Shown: positions 21,480 to 32,074 of the stretch, piece by piece
How the letters are laid out: every line of letters begins with the position of its first letter
Position numbering within the stretch: the first letter of the stretch is position 1
From: Saussurea involucrata
Taxonomy: Eukaryota; Streptophyta; Magnoliopsida; Asterales; Asteraceae
DNA length: 64,000 nt
Direction of reading: 5' to 3'
Assembly (NCBI GenBank): GCA_033807775.1
Contig: CM066322.1
Location: forward strand, 21,565,001-21,629,000
Program-made: the position numbers and the translations under genes
The notes under the pieces: generated by a model
The model's input: only the letters and a program-made list of their open reading frames with translations
What the model was told of the DNA's origin: nothing
Database searches by the model: none

Positions 21480-23060
21480 CTAAGATTCTCTGGAATTTGG
21501 ACCTGAAGACTGATTTGCCTCTACTCTCCTCTCTTCTTCATTCTGAATAGGTTCAGTCTCCTCTTGGTGTTCACAGAATTCAACAGGATCAATGGAAGGG
21601 AGTGGAAATATCACAGATTGAATTCTGTGTTCTGATGTTGGTGTATCCCTTTGTCCTGCATATACATCACTACTGAAACCCAAAGAATTAGTGAGTGAAT
21701 CAATGTCAAATAGCCAATTAGGACCTGAACCAATAGGATTTGGTGTGTTCTCATTGCATTTGACATTGTCACTTTCTTCAATTATTCTAGAAGAGGTATT
21801 AAAAACTCTGTAGGCCTTACTTTGAGATGAATACCCAACAAGAAAACCATCATCTGCTTTGCTATCAAACTTGCCTAAGTGAGATTTGGTATTGAGAATA
21901 GTACAAGGACATCCAAATGGTTTGAAAAATCCAATATATGGTTTCCTTTTATGGAAAAGCTCATAAGGTGTCTTGTTTTTAGGCTTTACAACTAAAACTC
22001 TGTTTTGAACATAGCAGGCAGTATTAACTGCTTCTGCCCAAAAAGTAATTGGTAACTTTGAATCAGCTAACAGAGATCTAGCAGCCTCAATCAGTGTCCT
22101 ATTCCTTCTCTCAGCAACACCATTTTGTTGTGGAGTCCTAGGAGCACTGTATTGTCTCTCAATTCCTTTTTCTTCACAAAAGGTGTTTAGATCAAAATTT
22201 TTAAACTCAGTTCCATTATCTGATCTAATGACTTTCACTCTTTGATTTGATTGGTTTTCAATTTTGAGAATAAAAGATTTGATCAGTCCACTTGTCTCAT
22301 CTTTAGTTCTCAGAAAATATACCCAAGTAAATCTAGAATAATCATCAACAATAACTAAGCAGTATGATTTCTTGCCAATACTCATCACATTGGTAGGACC
22401 AAACAGATCCATATGTAACAGTTGAAGAGGATTTGAGATAGTGTTTATCTCTTTGGTCTTATGAGAAGTTTTGTGTTGTTTGCCTTTGAGACAAGCAACA
22501 CAATGATCATCACATGAATAGACTTTGGATGGCAAACCCCTTACAAGGTTATTCTTAACAAGTTTATTCATTGTTTTAAAGTTCATGTGACACATCCTTC
22601 TGTGCCAAAGTGATGATTCATCCAAAGAAGCTTTTGAAACTAAACAATTTAGGGATGAATCAGATGATACACTTTCCAAATCTAAACAATAAACATTATC
22701 CTTCCTAGGAGTTCTCAGAAGTATCATGTTTTCATCAACCACTTTGTATCCAGGAGCAAGGATAATACACTCAGAATCAGTAAACAATATGCTATGCTTC
22801 TTGTCACAAACCTGTGATACACTTAACAGGTTGTATCTCAATTGTTCAACATAGTACACATCTTCAAAGGTCATCTTACCCTTTGAAACATCACCCTTAC
22901 CACTTATCTTTCCACCAGCAGGATTATCCCCAAATGCAACATGTCCTCCATCAATCTTTTTGAAATTTTTGAGGCAGGCCATGTTACCTGTCATGTGCCT
23001 GGAGCAACCACTATCAACATGCCAAATGCTCTTCCCCTTGAGCTGTTGGTTGCCCTGCAC
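21480..23060 (-). CDS. pol: Copia E protease and integrase
   Basis: It opens with the aspartic protease site WHVDSGCSRHMTG. The integrase zinc finger follows (HRRMCHMNF, then CVACLKGKQHKTSH), then the D-D-E core: Asp in LLHMDLFGP, Asp in VIRSDNGTEF, Glu in NGVAERRNRTL. The frame differs from gag by one base and overlaps its last 23 codons. I see no classic slippery heptamer, so a one-base indel is likelier than programmed shifting. It ends in TAG at 21480, in frame with RT. Confidence 0.9.
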   Translation of the reverse strand: MQGNQQLKGKSIWHVDSGCSRHMTGNMACLKNFKKIDGGHVAFGDNPAGGKISGKGDVSKGKMTFEDVYYVEQLRYNLLSVSQVCDKKHSILFTDSECIILAPGYKVVDENMILLRTPRKDNVYCLDLESVSSDSSLNCLVSKASLDESSLWHRRMCHMNFKTMNKLVKNNLVRGLPSKVYSCDDHCVACLKGKQHKTSHKTKEINTISNPLQLLHMDLFGPTNVMSIGKKSYCLVIVDDYSRFTWVYFLRTKDETSGLIKSFILKIENQSNQRVKVIRSDNGTEFKNFDLNTFCEEKGIERQYSAPRTPQQNGVAERRNRTLIEAARSLLADSKLPITFWAEAVNTACYVQNRVLVVKPKNKTPYELFHKRKPYIGFFKPFGCPCTILNTKSHLGKFDSKADDGFLVGYSSQSKAYRVFNTSSRIIEESDNVKCNENTPNPIGSGPNWLFDIDSLTNSLGFSSDVYAGQRDTPTSEHRIQSVIFPLPSIDPVEFCEHQEETEPIQNEEERRVEANQSSGPNSRES

Positions 23061-25765
23061 ATCAAGATAAACCAGTTAGTTTTATTGGGAACCCAAGCCG
23101 AAGTGGTCTTGGGTCTCCCTTGCTCATCAAAGTACTTGCACTTGGTTTTGATGAGATTTTCAAATTTAGGTACTGCAGTACTGGAGTACTTTGTCAAAAT
23201 TATTGGTGTAGCAGCACTAGCAGCAGTATTAACCTCAGAAGTACTAACAGTGCTAGCAGTACTAATACTGGGAGCAGCAGTATTGTTAGCAGCAGTATCA
23301 GCAGTACTAACAGAGGTAGCAGTATTAACAGAGTTAACACTGCTAGAAGCAGTATTAACAGAGTTAATACTGCTAGCAGCAGTACTATCTGAAGAAGAAG
23401 CACTAAAAGTATTAGCAGCACTAACATTGGACTGATTACTAGCAGTGTTAACACTGCTAGCAGCACTAACTTTGGAATGATTACTAGCAGTATTAACACT
23501 GCTAGCATCACCAACTTTTGAAGCAGTACTAACACTGCTAGCAGCAGTATTGTTTTTAGTGCCTTTTGGAACCCACATAGTACCACATTCCTTTTCAGTC
23601 GTTTTCTTTATGTGGCTTTTGGGTTTATCTTGTTTCTTTGCCACATTTTTCTTTGCAGACTTTTTATAGCCACCATTCTTTCTGTAACCACCAGGTTTTT
23701 GAAAAGATCTTTGAGCATTAAACCTTTGGTTAACAGGATTGAAATAACAGTGTTTGGCTAAATGATTTAGCTTACCACAGATGAAACAAGGTTTTGGCCT
23801 GTTAATTCTGTTCAGATCAACTCCTTGTCTCATAGCCCACTGGTTATTCCAGTTCCTTTGATTTCCCCTCTGATTATCATGTTTTTGGGGCTTGTTCTCT
23901 TTAGATTTCCTGCAAGAACACTGTTTACAAGTATTAGAGTTCACAACTTTGGGCTGTGTGGAATGAACTCCCTTTTCCTTTTCAGTCCTTTTGATCTCAG
24001 TGTTCTTAACACATGGACTTTCAGATTCCTCATCAGAGTCTACTTTGTCAGTCTCATCCTCAACAACTACTGTTTCTTCACAAGGATCTATATTAATCTT
24101 TAATTCAGGATCCTTCCTATCCTTGGTCTCTAACAAATCAGACTTAGGAGGTATGTAGTTGTTATTGTAGGGTGGAGGTGTGGCATTGTACCCTATCCCT
24201 ACTTTCATCTTGTCATGGATTTGAGCCTTAATTATGGTATCCATGGTTTTAGAAGCACAGGTAAACTTTTCAACATCAAGTTTAACCTTCTTAAGCTCTT
24301 CTTTTAATTTCTCATTCTCCTCCCCAGACACTTTCAGCTTAATCTCATACTCATTCTTCTCCCACTTCCAATAGTTAGTATCATAGTGGTGTTGAAGTTC
24401 ATTAGCTTGAAAAGCTCTAATCTGTTCCTCAAACCTTTCTACAATCCTAACATAATCTTTCACATCTTTCTCTAGCCTCTTAAGGTTATCACACATACCC
24501 TGATTGTGATCCCTATATCTTTTAACAGCATCAATGCAAGCTTGAGAACAGAGTTTAGATTGTACCTCAGTGGGAATATCAGATACTTCTGCCATAAGAG
24601 CTTGATTCTGACAGGCTTCCTCAGCTTGATCACTCCAATCAAATCCCATTCCTTGTTGAGAAACAAGGGCTTGAGAGGAGCTTCTGTTTTGGTTTCCATT
24701 TGGAGCCTGTTGATGTGATCCTCCACTTCTGCATTCTCTGGCAAAGTGTCCCATCTTGTGACACTTATAACACTCAACCTTGGACTTGTCAAATCCTGCA
24801 TCATCTTCTCTTCTCTGGGAAAAGTTGTTTCTCCCAGTCCTTTTGATGAATTTCTTCACCCTCATTGATAGCATAGCCATCTGCCACTTGATGTCCATCT
24901 CTTCCAGATCATCAGCATTAATCTGCTCTAAATCATCATTGATTAGAGAAGAGTGAACATGACTAGAAAAGAATGCTTCTAGTACATAATCTGTAGTCTT
25001 CTCTTGATTAGTTCCACCAGCAGCATTAACAGAACCTGCAGTATTAACAGAATCAGGGTTAGCAGCATTATCAGAGGATGAAGATAATAAAGCATCATTA
25101 TAAACAAATCCAGATGGCCTTTTCTTGGCTTCAATTTCAGCCTCAAATACTCTCAGATCATTGTAGAGGTCATCTAGCTCGTTGTCCTCCAATTGGTCAT
25201 TCTGTCTGAATGAGACTGTGTACATGGTCCATTCTTCTCCCAATGACCTAAGGAACTTTCTATTGACATCATCAGCATCCATGTGTACACCCACAGTAGC
25301 TAATTCTCCAATCAACTTGTTAAATCTGTCAAAAGTTTGAGTCATAGACTCATTCTTTGCAGACATGAAGTTCTCATATTGTTGCCTGAGAATGGCCTTT
25401 TGATTTCTCTTTGTGCTCTTTGTGCCAGTAAATCTTTTCTCCAGAGCATTCCACAACATCTGTGCATCTGTGCAGTGTTGGAATTGATGTTGGTACTCAT
25501 TAGGAATGGCCAAAAGCAGAGTGCTTAAGGCCTTCATCTCTGTTTGTCTGACTTTCTTTTCAGCATCTGTCTTGGGAGGAGGTCTCTTTCCATCTGCTCC
25601 AATCTTTCCTTCATTACATGGGCCATTTTCTATGATGTCCCATATTGCATAATCAGTAAGAAGAATGTACTGCTTGATTCTCAGTTTCCACATGTCAAAT
25701 TCATTGTGTTTGAGCATGGGAACCTTTGAAACAAGAGTATTGTGTGTATCCATTGAATTGTCCAT
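22991..25765 (-). CDS. gag: Copia E gag, two zinc knuckles
   Basis: The start is placed at the ATG at 25765 (MDNSMDTHNTLVSKV), 18 nt downstream of the primer site; the open frame extends back into the LTR. The N-terminal third is the Copia gag fold (MWKLRIKQYILLTD, LWNALEKRFTGT). The first CCHC knuckle is at about residues 332-345 (CYKCHKMGHFAREC). A long coiled coil follows around 410-510 (EENEKLKEELKKVKLDVEKF), then a second knuckle at about 660-673 (CFICGKLNHLAKHC). The C-terminal 120 residues are Ser/Asn/Thr/Ala repeats coded by the element's gcagtattaac motif. The protein is about 924 residues, long for Copia gag but usual in SIRE-type elements. Confidence 0.88.
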   Translation of the reverse strand: MDNSMDTHNTLVSKVPMLKHNEFDMWKLRIKQYILLTDYAIWDIIENGPCNEGKIGADGKRPPPKTDAEKKVRQTEMKALSTLLLAIPNEYQHQFQHCTDAQMLWNALEKRFTGTKSTKRNQKAILRQQYENFMSAKNESMTQTFDRFNKLIGELATVGVHMDADDVNRKFLRSLGEEWTMYTVSFRQNDQLEDNELDDLYNDLRVFEAEIEAKKRPSGFVYNDALLSSSSDNAANPDSVNTAGSVNAAGGTNQEKTTDYVLEAFFSSHVHSSLINDDLEQINADDLEEMDIKWQMAMLSMRVKKFIKRTGRNNFSQRREDDAGFDKSKVECYKCHKMGHFARECRSGGSHQQAPNGNQNRSSSQALVSQQGMGFDWSDQAEEACQNQALMAEVSDIPTEVQSKLCSQACIDAVKRYRDHNQGMCDNLKRLEKDVKDYVRIVERFEEQIRAFQANELQHHYDTNYWKWEKNEYEIKLKVSGEENEKLKEELKKVKLDVEKFTCASKTMDTIIKAQIHDKMKVGIGYNATPPPYNNNYIPPKSDLLETKDRKDPELKINIDPCEETVVVEDETDKVDSDEESESPCVKNTEIKRTEKEKGVHSTQPKVVNSNTCKQCSCRKSKENKPQKHDNQRGNQRNWNNQWAMRQGVDLNRINRPKPCFICGKLNHLAKHCYFNPVNQRFNAQRSFQKPGGYRKNGGYKKSAKKNVAKKQDKPKSHIKKTTEKECGTMWVPKGTKNNTAASSVSTASKVGDASSVNTASNHSKVSAASSVNTASNQSNVSAANTFSASSSDSTAASSINSVNTASSSVNSVNTATSVSTADTAANNTAAPSISTASTVSTSEVNTAASAATPIILTKYSSTAVPKFENLIKTKCKYFDEQGRPKTTSAWVPNKTNWFILMCRATNSSRGRAFGMLIVVAPGT

Positions 25766-25783
25766 AGCTTCTAAGATACCAAT

Positions 25784-25795
25784 GCTCTGATACCA
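25784..25795 (-). other. Primer-binding site of E
   Basis: The minus strand reads TGGTATCAGAGC, a perfect initiator-Met tRNA match, two bases from the 5' LTR. Confidence 0.92.
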
Positions 25796-25797
25796 CT

Positions 25798-26562
25798 TGT
25801 CAGGATCGATTCTTAACAAGAATTAAACTTCTTAGAAACAGAATTTAGAGAATCTTGCGGAATAGAACTCTAAATCAATTAAAGAACAATCAATAGAATT
25901 CAACACACTGTATATATCAAACTGTATTACTCACAAGCTATACACCAAACCTCAATCTTGTTGAACAGGCTCAACAAGACAACTTCTACTTCTCTAGAAA
26001 TAGGATCTACGATCTTGAGGTTAATTCTCTCTGAATAGCTAAACAACCTTTTGAATAACTGTTCTCTATATCGTGTATCTTGTGTTTTTTTATTCTAATA
26101 GCTATCAATACTATTTATACAAAAGTAATTACAAGATAACTATCAAAAGTAAATTGATCTTCTGAATCTTCGTTAAACATATCTTGATCAATTCCTTCTT
26201 TGTCTCCAAAAGTATCGCATACCAAACTTATCAAGTCAGCAGTATTAACAATGATTTGACTTAGCAGCATTAACGAACCTTCAGCAGTATTAACCTTCAC
26301 AGTCTTCTAGCAGTGGTAACTCAGCTCAGCAGTACTAACCATGTCTTGCAGTAGTAATTTGGTCTAGCAGTACTAACCATGTATACGCAGTAGTAATTTG
26401 GTCTAGCAGTACTAACCTTGTCTAGCAGTAGTAACCTTGCCTAGCAGTAGTAACTTCGTCTAGCAGTAGTAACCTTGCATAAGAAGTAGTAATGAAGAAC
26501 TGGCAGTAGTAAAATTGTCTTGGCAGTACTAACCATACTTAGCATATCTTCAGTTCCCAACA
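25798..26562 (-). mobile_element. 5' LTR of E
   Basis: Its partner is 15344-16108. The minus-strand end CCTGACA abuts the primer site. It should carry the promoter of the element; I cannot pick a convincing TATA box from sequence alone. Confidence 0.95.
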
Positions 26563-27365
26563 TGGGGCCGCCGCTGCACACCGCCGTGGTGGTGGCAGAG
26601 GGGTGGGTGCAGGGTGCGGGTGCGTTGTGCGAGTGTGTCGGGAGTGGGTGACGTTGGGAGGTCTCGCCGGAAGAGTTACCGTAACCCTCGTCGCCGCCGC
26701 CAACCATCACCGCTGCCGGAGGCGGAAGTGGGTGGTGCTCGGTGGTTGTCCAGCGTAGTACATCCCTTTCCAGTAAGCTTGTAGGCTGTTCGGGTCTGTT
26801 TGGGTTAAGCTATGTCTTAATGGGTTTATAAACAACTTTTGTCATTTTATGTGGAAACGTTTGTCTGCCACTGTTTTGCGACGGCCATAACTTTTCCGTT
26901 GTAGCTCGGATTGAGGCGAATCCGGTGCCCACGGTTCACATTCTGTGCCGGGCACACTTTTCGTGTTTTAGCGGAAGTCTGGTTCGGCCTCTAACTAGGC
27001 GTAAAATGGCTGTTTTCACAGCAGGTCTGCACATGACAGCTTCGTGTCTTGTTTTAGAAAATTCATAGTAAATTGTAGGAAAATCGTTAGAACGCGTACG
27101 ATATGTCCCTGGAACCCTAAGACATAGAACTAACTGATTATGGAATAATAATTCTGGGTTAATGAGTTTAAGAGGGGCTAAACAGGTCCCGAACAGACCT
27201 GTAAATCTTAGGGTAAAAGCTGGAAATTTGCATGTGAGGGCTCATAGTTGTGACTTTGGGTTAGGACTTCGCTTTGACGTTTGATATCACTTATTTAGGT
27301 GGAAAGAGGTGAGTTGGAGTTGGCCGGCTCGTCTTGCTGTTGAGGACATCTACTTTGCTTTTGAG

Positions 27366-27843
27366 GTGAGTTCTCTCACTGTGTAGTTAGGGGTTGTATG
27401 CATGTCATAGTAGTTTGTATGTACTACTGTCTTTGTGGTGTGAACTAGTTGTTTGTGGTGTGTAATATTTGATTGGTTTAAATGCTTAGTATAAATGTTT
27501 TACATTACACCTCGGTGGGACCGAGGAAGTGGAAAGAAACGTTGTGGGAACTCGGCGTGACGAGTGTGTTACATTACAACTCGGTGGGACCGAGGGTTCG
27601 GTGGGACCGAGGAAGTGGAAAGAAACGTTGTGGGAACTCGGTGTGACGAGTGTGTTACATTACAACTCGGTGGGACCGAGGTGTTGGATACATAATTACT
27701 TGTAGATGTTTACTCGTTTTATGTAACTGTGATGTTGTTGCTTATGTGCGGATAGGGGTGATGTGTATATAATTCCTATTTGCGCATGTGATGGAATTCA
27801 CTAAGCTTCGTGCTTACCCCTTCCCAATATCTTATGATTTCAG
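27366..27843 (+). promoter_or_regulatory. Candidate LTR-borne intron with hairpin, D 5' LTR
   Basis: The donor is TTGAG|GTGAGTTC and the acceptor is GATTTCAG|GT. The hairpin TAAGC-TTCGT-GCTTA (27802-27816) is preceded by TTCAC and ends 27 nt before the acceptor. The interior also contains the CTCGGT/ACCGAG array. Confidence 0.5.
27511..27681. repeat. CTCGGT-ggg-ACCGAG hairpin array, D 5' LTR
   Basis: Four copies of the dyad ctcggtgggaccgag (one with ttcggt) lie within two larger tandem units containing ttacattacaac. The 3' LTR has six copies. Confidence 0.9.
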
Positions 27844-28083
27844 GTGCGAGTAGCAGTCGGGCATGACGGTACACACGGGCGCAAGGCGAAGGCTGTTTAA
27901 GTTTTACTTTTTAAATGGGGATTTAATTATATAACTTTTCCGCTGCTTAAATTTCATTTGACGGTTTTAATTAACGACATTTATTTTTATTGTAATGGGA
28001 TTTGTTAACTTATGGTTTGATTGTAACGAAATGCATTATTTTTAAAATTTTAAATTCATTGTAATTTTTGGGACGTTACAACT

Positions 28084-28095
28084 TGGTATCAGAGC
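28084..28095 (+). other. Primer-binding site of D
   Basis: TGGTATCAGAGC, a perfect initiator-Met tRNA match, four bases after the LTR end. Confidence 0.92.
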
Positions 28096-28284
28096 ACAGC
28101 TTGAGTGAATCAGACACATCTCGGTGTGTTTGGTCTCAAGTTGCGGCTATGAAATTTCAATTTCTTTTACTAAAATCTTTTAGAATAAAGGGAAAAGGAA
28201 AACCCGTTTGGGAAACCGTGATCGAGGGCGCAGTGTGTACAGTCAGCCGACGCTATTTGGGAAGGTACGGTACTTAGTGTATTT

Positions 28285-29050
28285 ATTGCTTTCTAGGCAT
28301 AGGGTATGCATGCTAGATTGTCTATGTTGTTTACACTGTACTGTATGATGACTGCTTGCTGGTAGGAATCAATGCTAGTTATAGTAGGTTGTTAAGTGAA
28401 GGCCCTATAGGTTGTATGCAGTAAGAATCATATAGCCTTAGAATATTTGATTTAGTTCTATTGCGCAGCTCTTGTTTGAGTCCAACCGTTCTAGGATAGA
28501 ATTTTGTATTCGAATGTCTATTTGATTCACGCTGCATGCGACTGGGAATTCGCGAGGCAACTCGTTATGGCTAACAGGGATTCCGTTGTAGCAAGGGTAG
28601 TGGGATGAGGTGAAATTCCTAGTGAGCTGGGAAGAGTGTTTACATATGAGTATGTATGCTAGATTGCTTTCTAGAACATAGGAGTATGTGTGCTAGATTG
28701 TTTGGTGCTTATTACACTGTACTGCATGTTTGTTGTTTGCTAATAGGAGTTCATGCTAGCCTTGATAAGTTGTTAAGTGAATGCACTATAGGTTGTATGC
28801 GGTAGGAACCAAATAGCCTTAGAATGTCGGATTTAGTTCTATTGCGCAGCTCTTGTTTGAGTCCAACCGTTGTAGGATAGAATCTTATATTCGAATGTCT
28901 ATCTGCTTTTACACTGTGTGCGACTGTGCATTCGCGAGGCGACTTGTCATGACTAGTGGGGATTTCGTCATAGCAAGGGTAGTGGAGTTGGGTGGAATTC
29001 CTAGGGAGCTAGGAAGAGTGTGTACATATGCCGGTGCGGGCATATGTGTG
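28285..29050. repeat. Diverged tandem duplication of about 380 bp inside D
   Basis: Unit 1 begins at attgctttctag (28285) and unit 2 at the same word (28662). Both contain ttctattgcgcagctcttgt, gagtccaaccgtt and agcaagggtagtgg in order. The copies differ at many positions, so the duplication is older than the D insertion. Confidence 0.85.
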
Positions 29051-31944
29051 TAGTTATCGGCGAGAAACTAGTTGGACCCATCGGATGGAACTCGGAACGA
29101 GTGATGATAGGTGTGGAAGGTAGTAGTAGAGCTCCTACTATTGGAAACACAGGATCAATGCTCGAGTCGGGGAAAGTCACGAGGAATCCAAGGAGTTGAG
29201 CGTGAGCGTTGTTAGTGTGAGTTATTATGCGCTAATAACTCGTTGTAATATCTACCCGGAATAGTCATCGCAAGGAGGAACGGCTATAGTAAACCTACTA
29301 GTACAGGTGTGTACTTGTTTTGCTTTGATGGGATGATCGCTGGGGTAGTGTCGAAGGTTATAAAATTAGTAGTTGTTGGAATAAAAGGACGATTCTAGTA
29401 TTGATCACTTGGAGTGACGATAAGGATGATGTTTGTTTCGGGCCAAGATGGACGATTGTGCTAGAATCATAGGCTTATAGAGCCGACTTTGATTTGAGAA
29501 AAAATCGTAGGGATTATTTGACGTAATTTCTTAACTTGCCTAAGAGGTTTAAATGTCCGGATGACGTTAGTGGACCGGAGAGATTTGGAGGAGTAGGAGT
29601 CGAGGCGTAGAATGCCGACTAAGTCATTCACAAAGTTTGACTTTGAAATAGATTGCATTAACAAATTCTCGTGTTTCAAATCATTTTATGGATGGTGTTT
29701 TGGAATTTTGGGAAATGTTCAGCACACACACAAGATTTTGAAATATGGTTTTGGAAAGTGTATGAAATCGTTTTATCACGGGAGTGCAAACTTTGTTAGA
29801 ATTTGTCTCATTTCATTATTTTTCCAACGGTTCTTTCGGGTAAGATGATATCCGTGTTTTGTGGTGTTTAAAATGTTGGGCAAGTGACTACGGCTTGTGA
29901 CTTTAACATTGGAACTCCTCCACATATGTTAGAGTTGAGACGGAAAGTTACATTCCACGATGTCTGTATAAAGCTATTTGAGTGATTTCGTTAAATAAGT
30001 TTTGTTTTACGGCATGTTGAGTCGTGTGGGTTTAATTTCACGAGGTGCATATCTTATTTGTTTATGTGACCATTTGGAGAAATCTTGGAAATCAATTTAA
30101 AGAACCCCACCTTTTGAGATTTTATGAGGTTCTAGTCGATATTTTCAAATGATGAAAACAGATTGGTTTTTATTTTTAAGTTTGAAACTTACACGAGACA
30201 GTTGTGTTTTAACAAAAGTATATTTGTAAACCGTTTCATCGTTTTGTATGACTAGCCGACGCGCGTAAGATTTGTTGGTGAACCCTGTGCCACGACATTT
30301 TATGTTGGAAAAAGAGAAATTTTGGGGTCAACTGTCGTGGAACTGATTTTGAAATTTGTGCACACTTCTGTCGCACCCGGTGTAAGGTCGAGCGGTTACT
30401 TTAAATACATGTCATGAGTCAATTCATACTAGAACCGTGATGGTTCATTTTCAAAGAAATTATTTATTTCGCTTTACGTTTTGTGAGTAAACTAAGCTGC
30501 AATGAAATGATTTTCGACATGATTTTCATTTGTGGGATGAGCGTGTCCATTTTTGCGTAACTACCGACCTGGTAATAGTAGTTTTATTGCTTACGGTCTT
30601 TTTGAAATGAAAAATCTTGACGTTGAAAACATTTTGTAAATGATTTTGTAAACCATTTGGGAAATGCGCTTTTAAGTGTTATGTGTCATTTTGAGAATTT
30701 TGAGGGTGCGAGTCCTTTTGGAAAACTCTTTTGTTTAACCCGTGTTGAGTTTGGGACTAATGTTGATTTTAGATTATTGCTTGCTTAAACTTTATTTAAA
30801 CGCGTTTTTGACCGACTTATGGGTCTAGCAAGCGTGGAGCATTTTGCTCGGTTTTGACTTTGAGATAGTCATGGGTCAATTGCACGGTTTTAATGGCTCG
30901 ATGTGGAGTCTTATTGATGGGTTGTTTTGTTGCACAGTTTTGCATTTATTGCACGTTGAATATTTACATGTTTGGGTGAGTGAGTCATTCCGGGATAGGC
31001 ATGTTGTTGGTAGACTGTTTGCTTTGGATCCTTGGTCATGACAGTCAGTCGTTGGTAATGGTCGGTTGGGTATCTCGGGGTGGGATCCCGGTATTCTTGT
31101 GTTATGACTTGACTTTCTAGTAGGCACTAGGAAGATATAGTCTTGAGCACTTACCTGGGAGGTAGTTCCGATGTGCCGGGCCTTGAGACGTACCTGGGAG
31201 GTAGGCGTTAAGGCATATCTTGATACGGTGTAACTAGGCTTCGTAGAGCGAGTGTGGAGGATAAGTAGACGGTGGAAGGTTGGGTATTCCACGCGTGTTG
31301 GTAACGTAGGCCGAATAGTTTCGGTTAAGGGAATGATGCCCTTTGTAATTAAGAGAATAAATGCGCAGTAACCTTTTTGAAGTAAGTAGTATGTTTAAGT
31401 GTCGACTTTTGGGCTTGAGGCCAAACACCTTTAGTGTAATCGGAGATTTGTAGCCGATTTTTACAATAATTATGGTGATGGTAGTAGTAACCCTGAGATG
31501 CCTACTTGTGATGAATGGTTGTGGTGGAATGACCTTCGTGGGTGATTATAAATTTACTGGTTTGATGATGCGTGTAAGGTAAGTTTTGGGAGCCTTTTAG
31601 AACTCGTGGAAGTTAATCGACAGTTATTGGTAAGTATGATCGAATTTGAGTATCCTGTAGGGTATATTGGTGAGCACCTTTAGAATGGTTAGAGCTCGAA
31701 ATTTGAGTCGGGATGTATGGATTATCTATGGTTGGGAGACAACCGAAGTCGGTTGATTAGGAATGAATCCAGTTGTTGGAGTGTTCTTCCGATCATATTT
31801 TCAGTGTTCTTGAAGGAGTTTTGCTAGTAAGAAAAGTATTCGAGAATTTCTAGACGCGTTTTAAAACCGTGAGTCCAGGTGTGCGGACAAAGCGGACAAT
31901 ATCTGGTACGGTTGGTCTGGGAGAAAGTTAGATTCTAGTTGAGG

Positions 31945-32057
31945 AAAGTCCAGTGGCCGCACCGAAGGGGTTCGAGTGGACGTGGGAACCCGAAGCGGAG
32001 ATGCGCGAGAACTATTCCGAGTTATTCGCCGGTCTAGACTTCGAGGACGAAGTTTAA
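31945..32057 (+). pseudogene. Chromodomain relic at the 3' end of D
   Basis: KVQWPHRRG reads in one frame and EWTWEPEAEMRENYSELF in the next, ending at TAA (32055-32057). This is the C-terminal chromodomain pattern of plant chromovirus integrases with a one-base slip. It is the only coding trace in D and identifies its parent group. Confidence 0.75.
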
Positions 32058-32060
32058 TCC

Positions 32061-32074
32061 AAGTGGGGGAGAGT
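32061..32074 (+). other. Polypurine tract of D
   Basis: AAGTGGGGGAGAGT immediately precedes the 3' LTR. Confidence 0.88.

Larger units (their letters stand above)
15344..26562 (-). mobile_element. Young Copia element E, SIRE/Maximus-like
   Basis: The LTRs are 765 bp each (TGTTGGGAACTG...CCTGACA on the minus strand), with the exact duplication TGGGG at 15339-15343 and 26563-26567. Minus-strand order: 5' LTR, primer site, gag, protease, integrase, RT, RNase H, a 982-residue extra ORF, polypurine tract, 3' LTR. Integrase before RT defines Copia. The large two-knuckle gag and an additional ORF after pol point to the SIRE/Maximus group. The LTRs differ at only two positions, so insertion was very recent. 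Coding is not fully intact: one gag/pol frame change near 23060 and one TAG at 21480. Confidence 0.93.
14771..28080 (+). mobile_element. 5' LTR of D, split by Copia element E
   Basis: The LTR sequence is 14771-15343 plus 26568-28080 and aligns with 32075-34195. Its GC-rich part (15060-15343, 26568-26720) holds a polypurine GA block, cggaaagag words and a ggcggtggggccg stretch. E entered at TGGGG. Confidence 0.92.
28081..32074 (+). other. Internal region of D, largely non-coding
   Basis: It has a perfect primer site at the left and a polypurine tract at the right. No frame longer than about 140 codons occurs, and none shows a retroelement motif, apart from a chromodomain scrap at 31945-32057. 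The region has a diverged tandem duplication at 28285-29050. A short acctgggaggta dyad appears twice near 31150-31205. The sequence is not simply a deleted polyprotein, because what remains is not recognisable pol. Confidence 0.75.

Noticed and set aside
23120..23435. Plus-strand and alternative-frame ORFs over the gag repeat tail
   Set aside because: They are low-complexity translations of the gcagtattaac array; the minus-strand gag frame explains the region.
28853..31428. Short frames of 60-140 codons in the D interior
   Set aside because: They have no retroelement or other motif, occur on both strands, and are of a length expected by chance in this composition.
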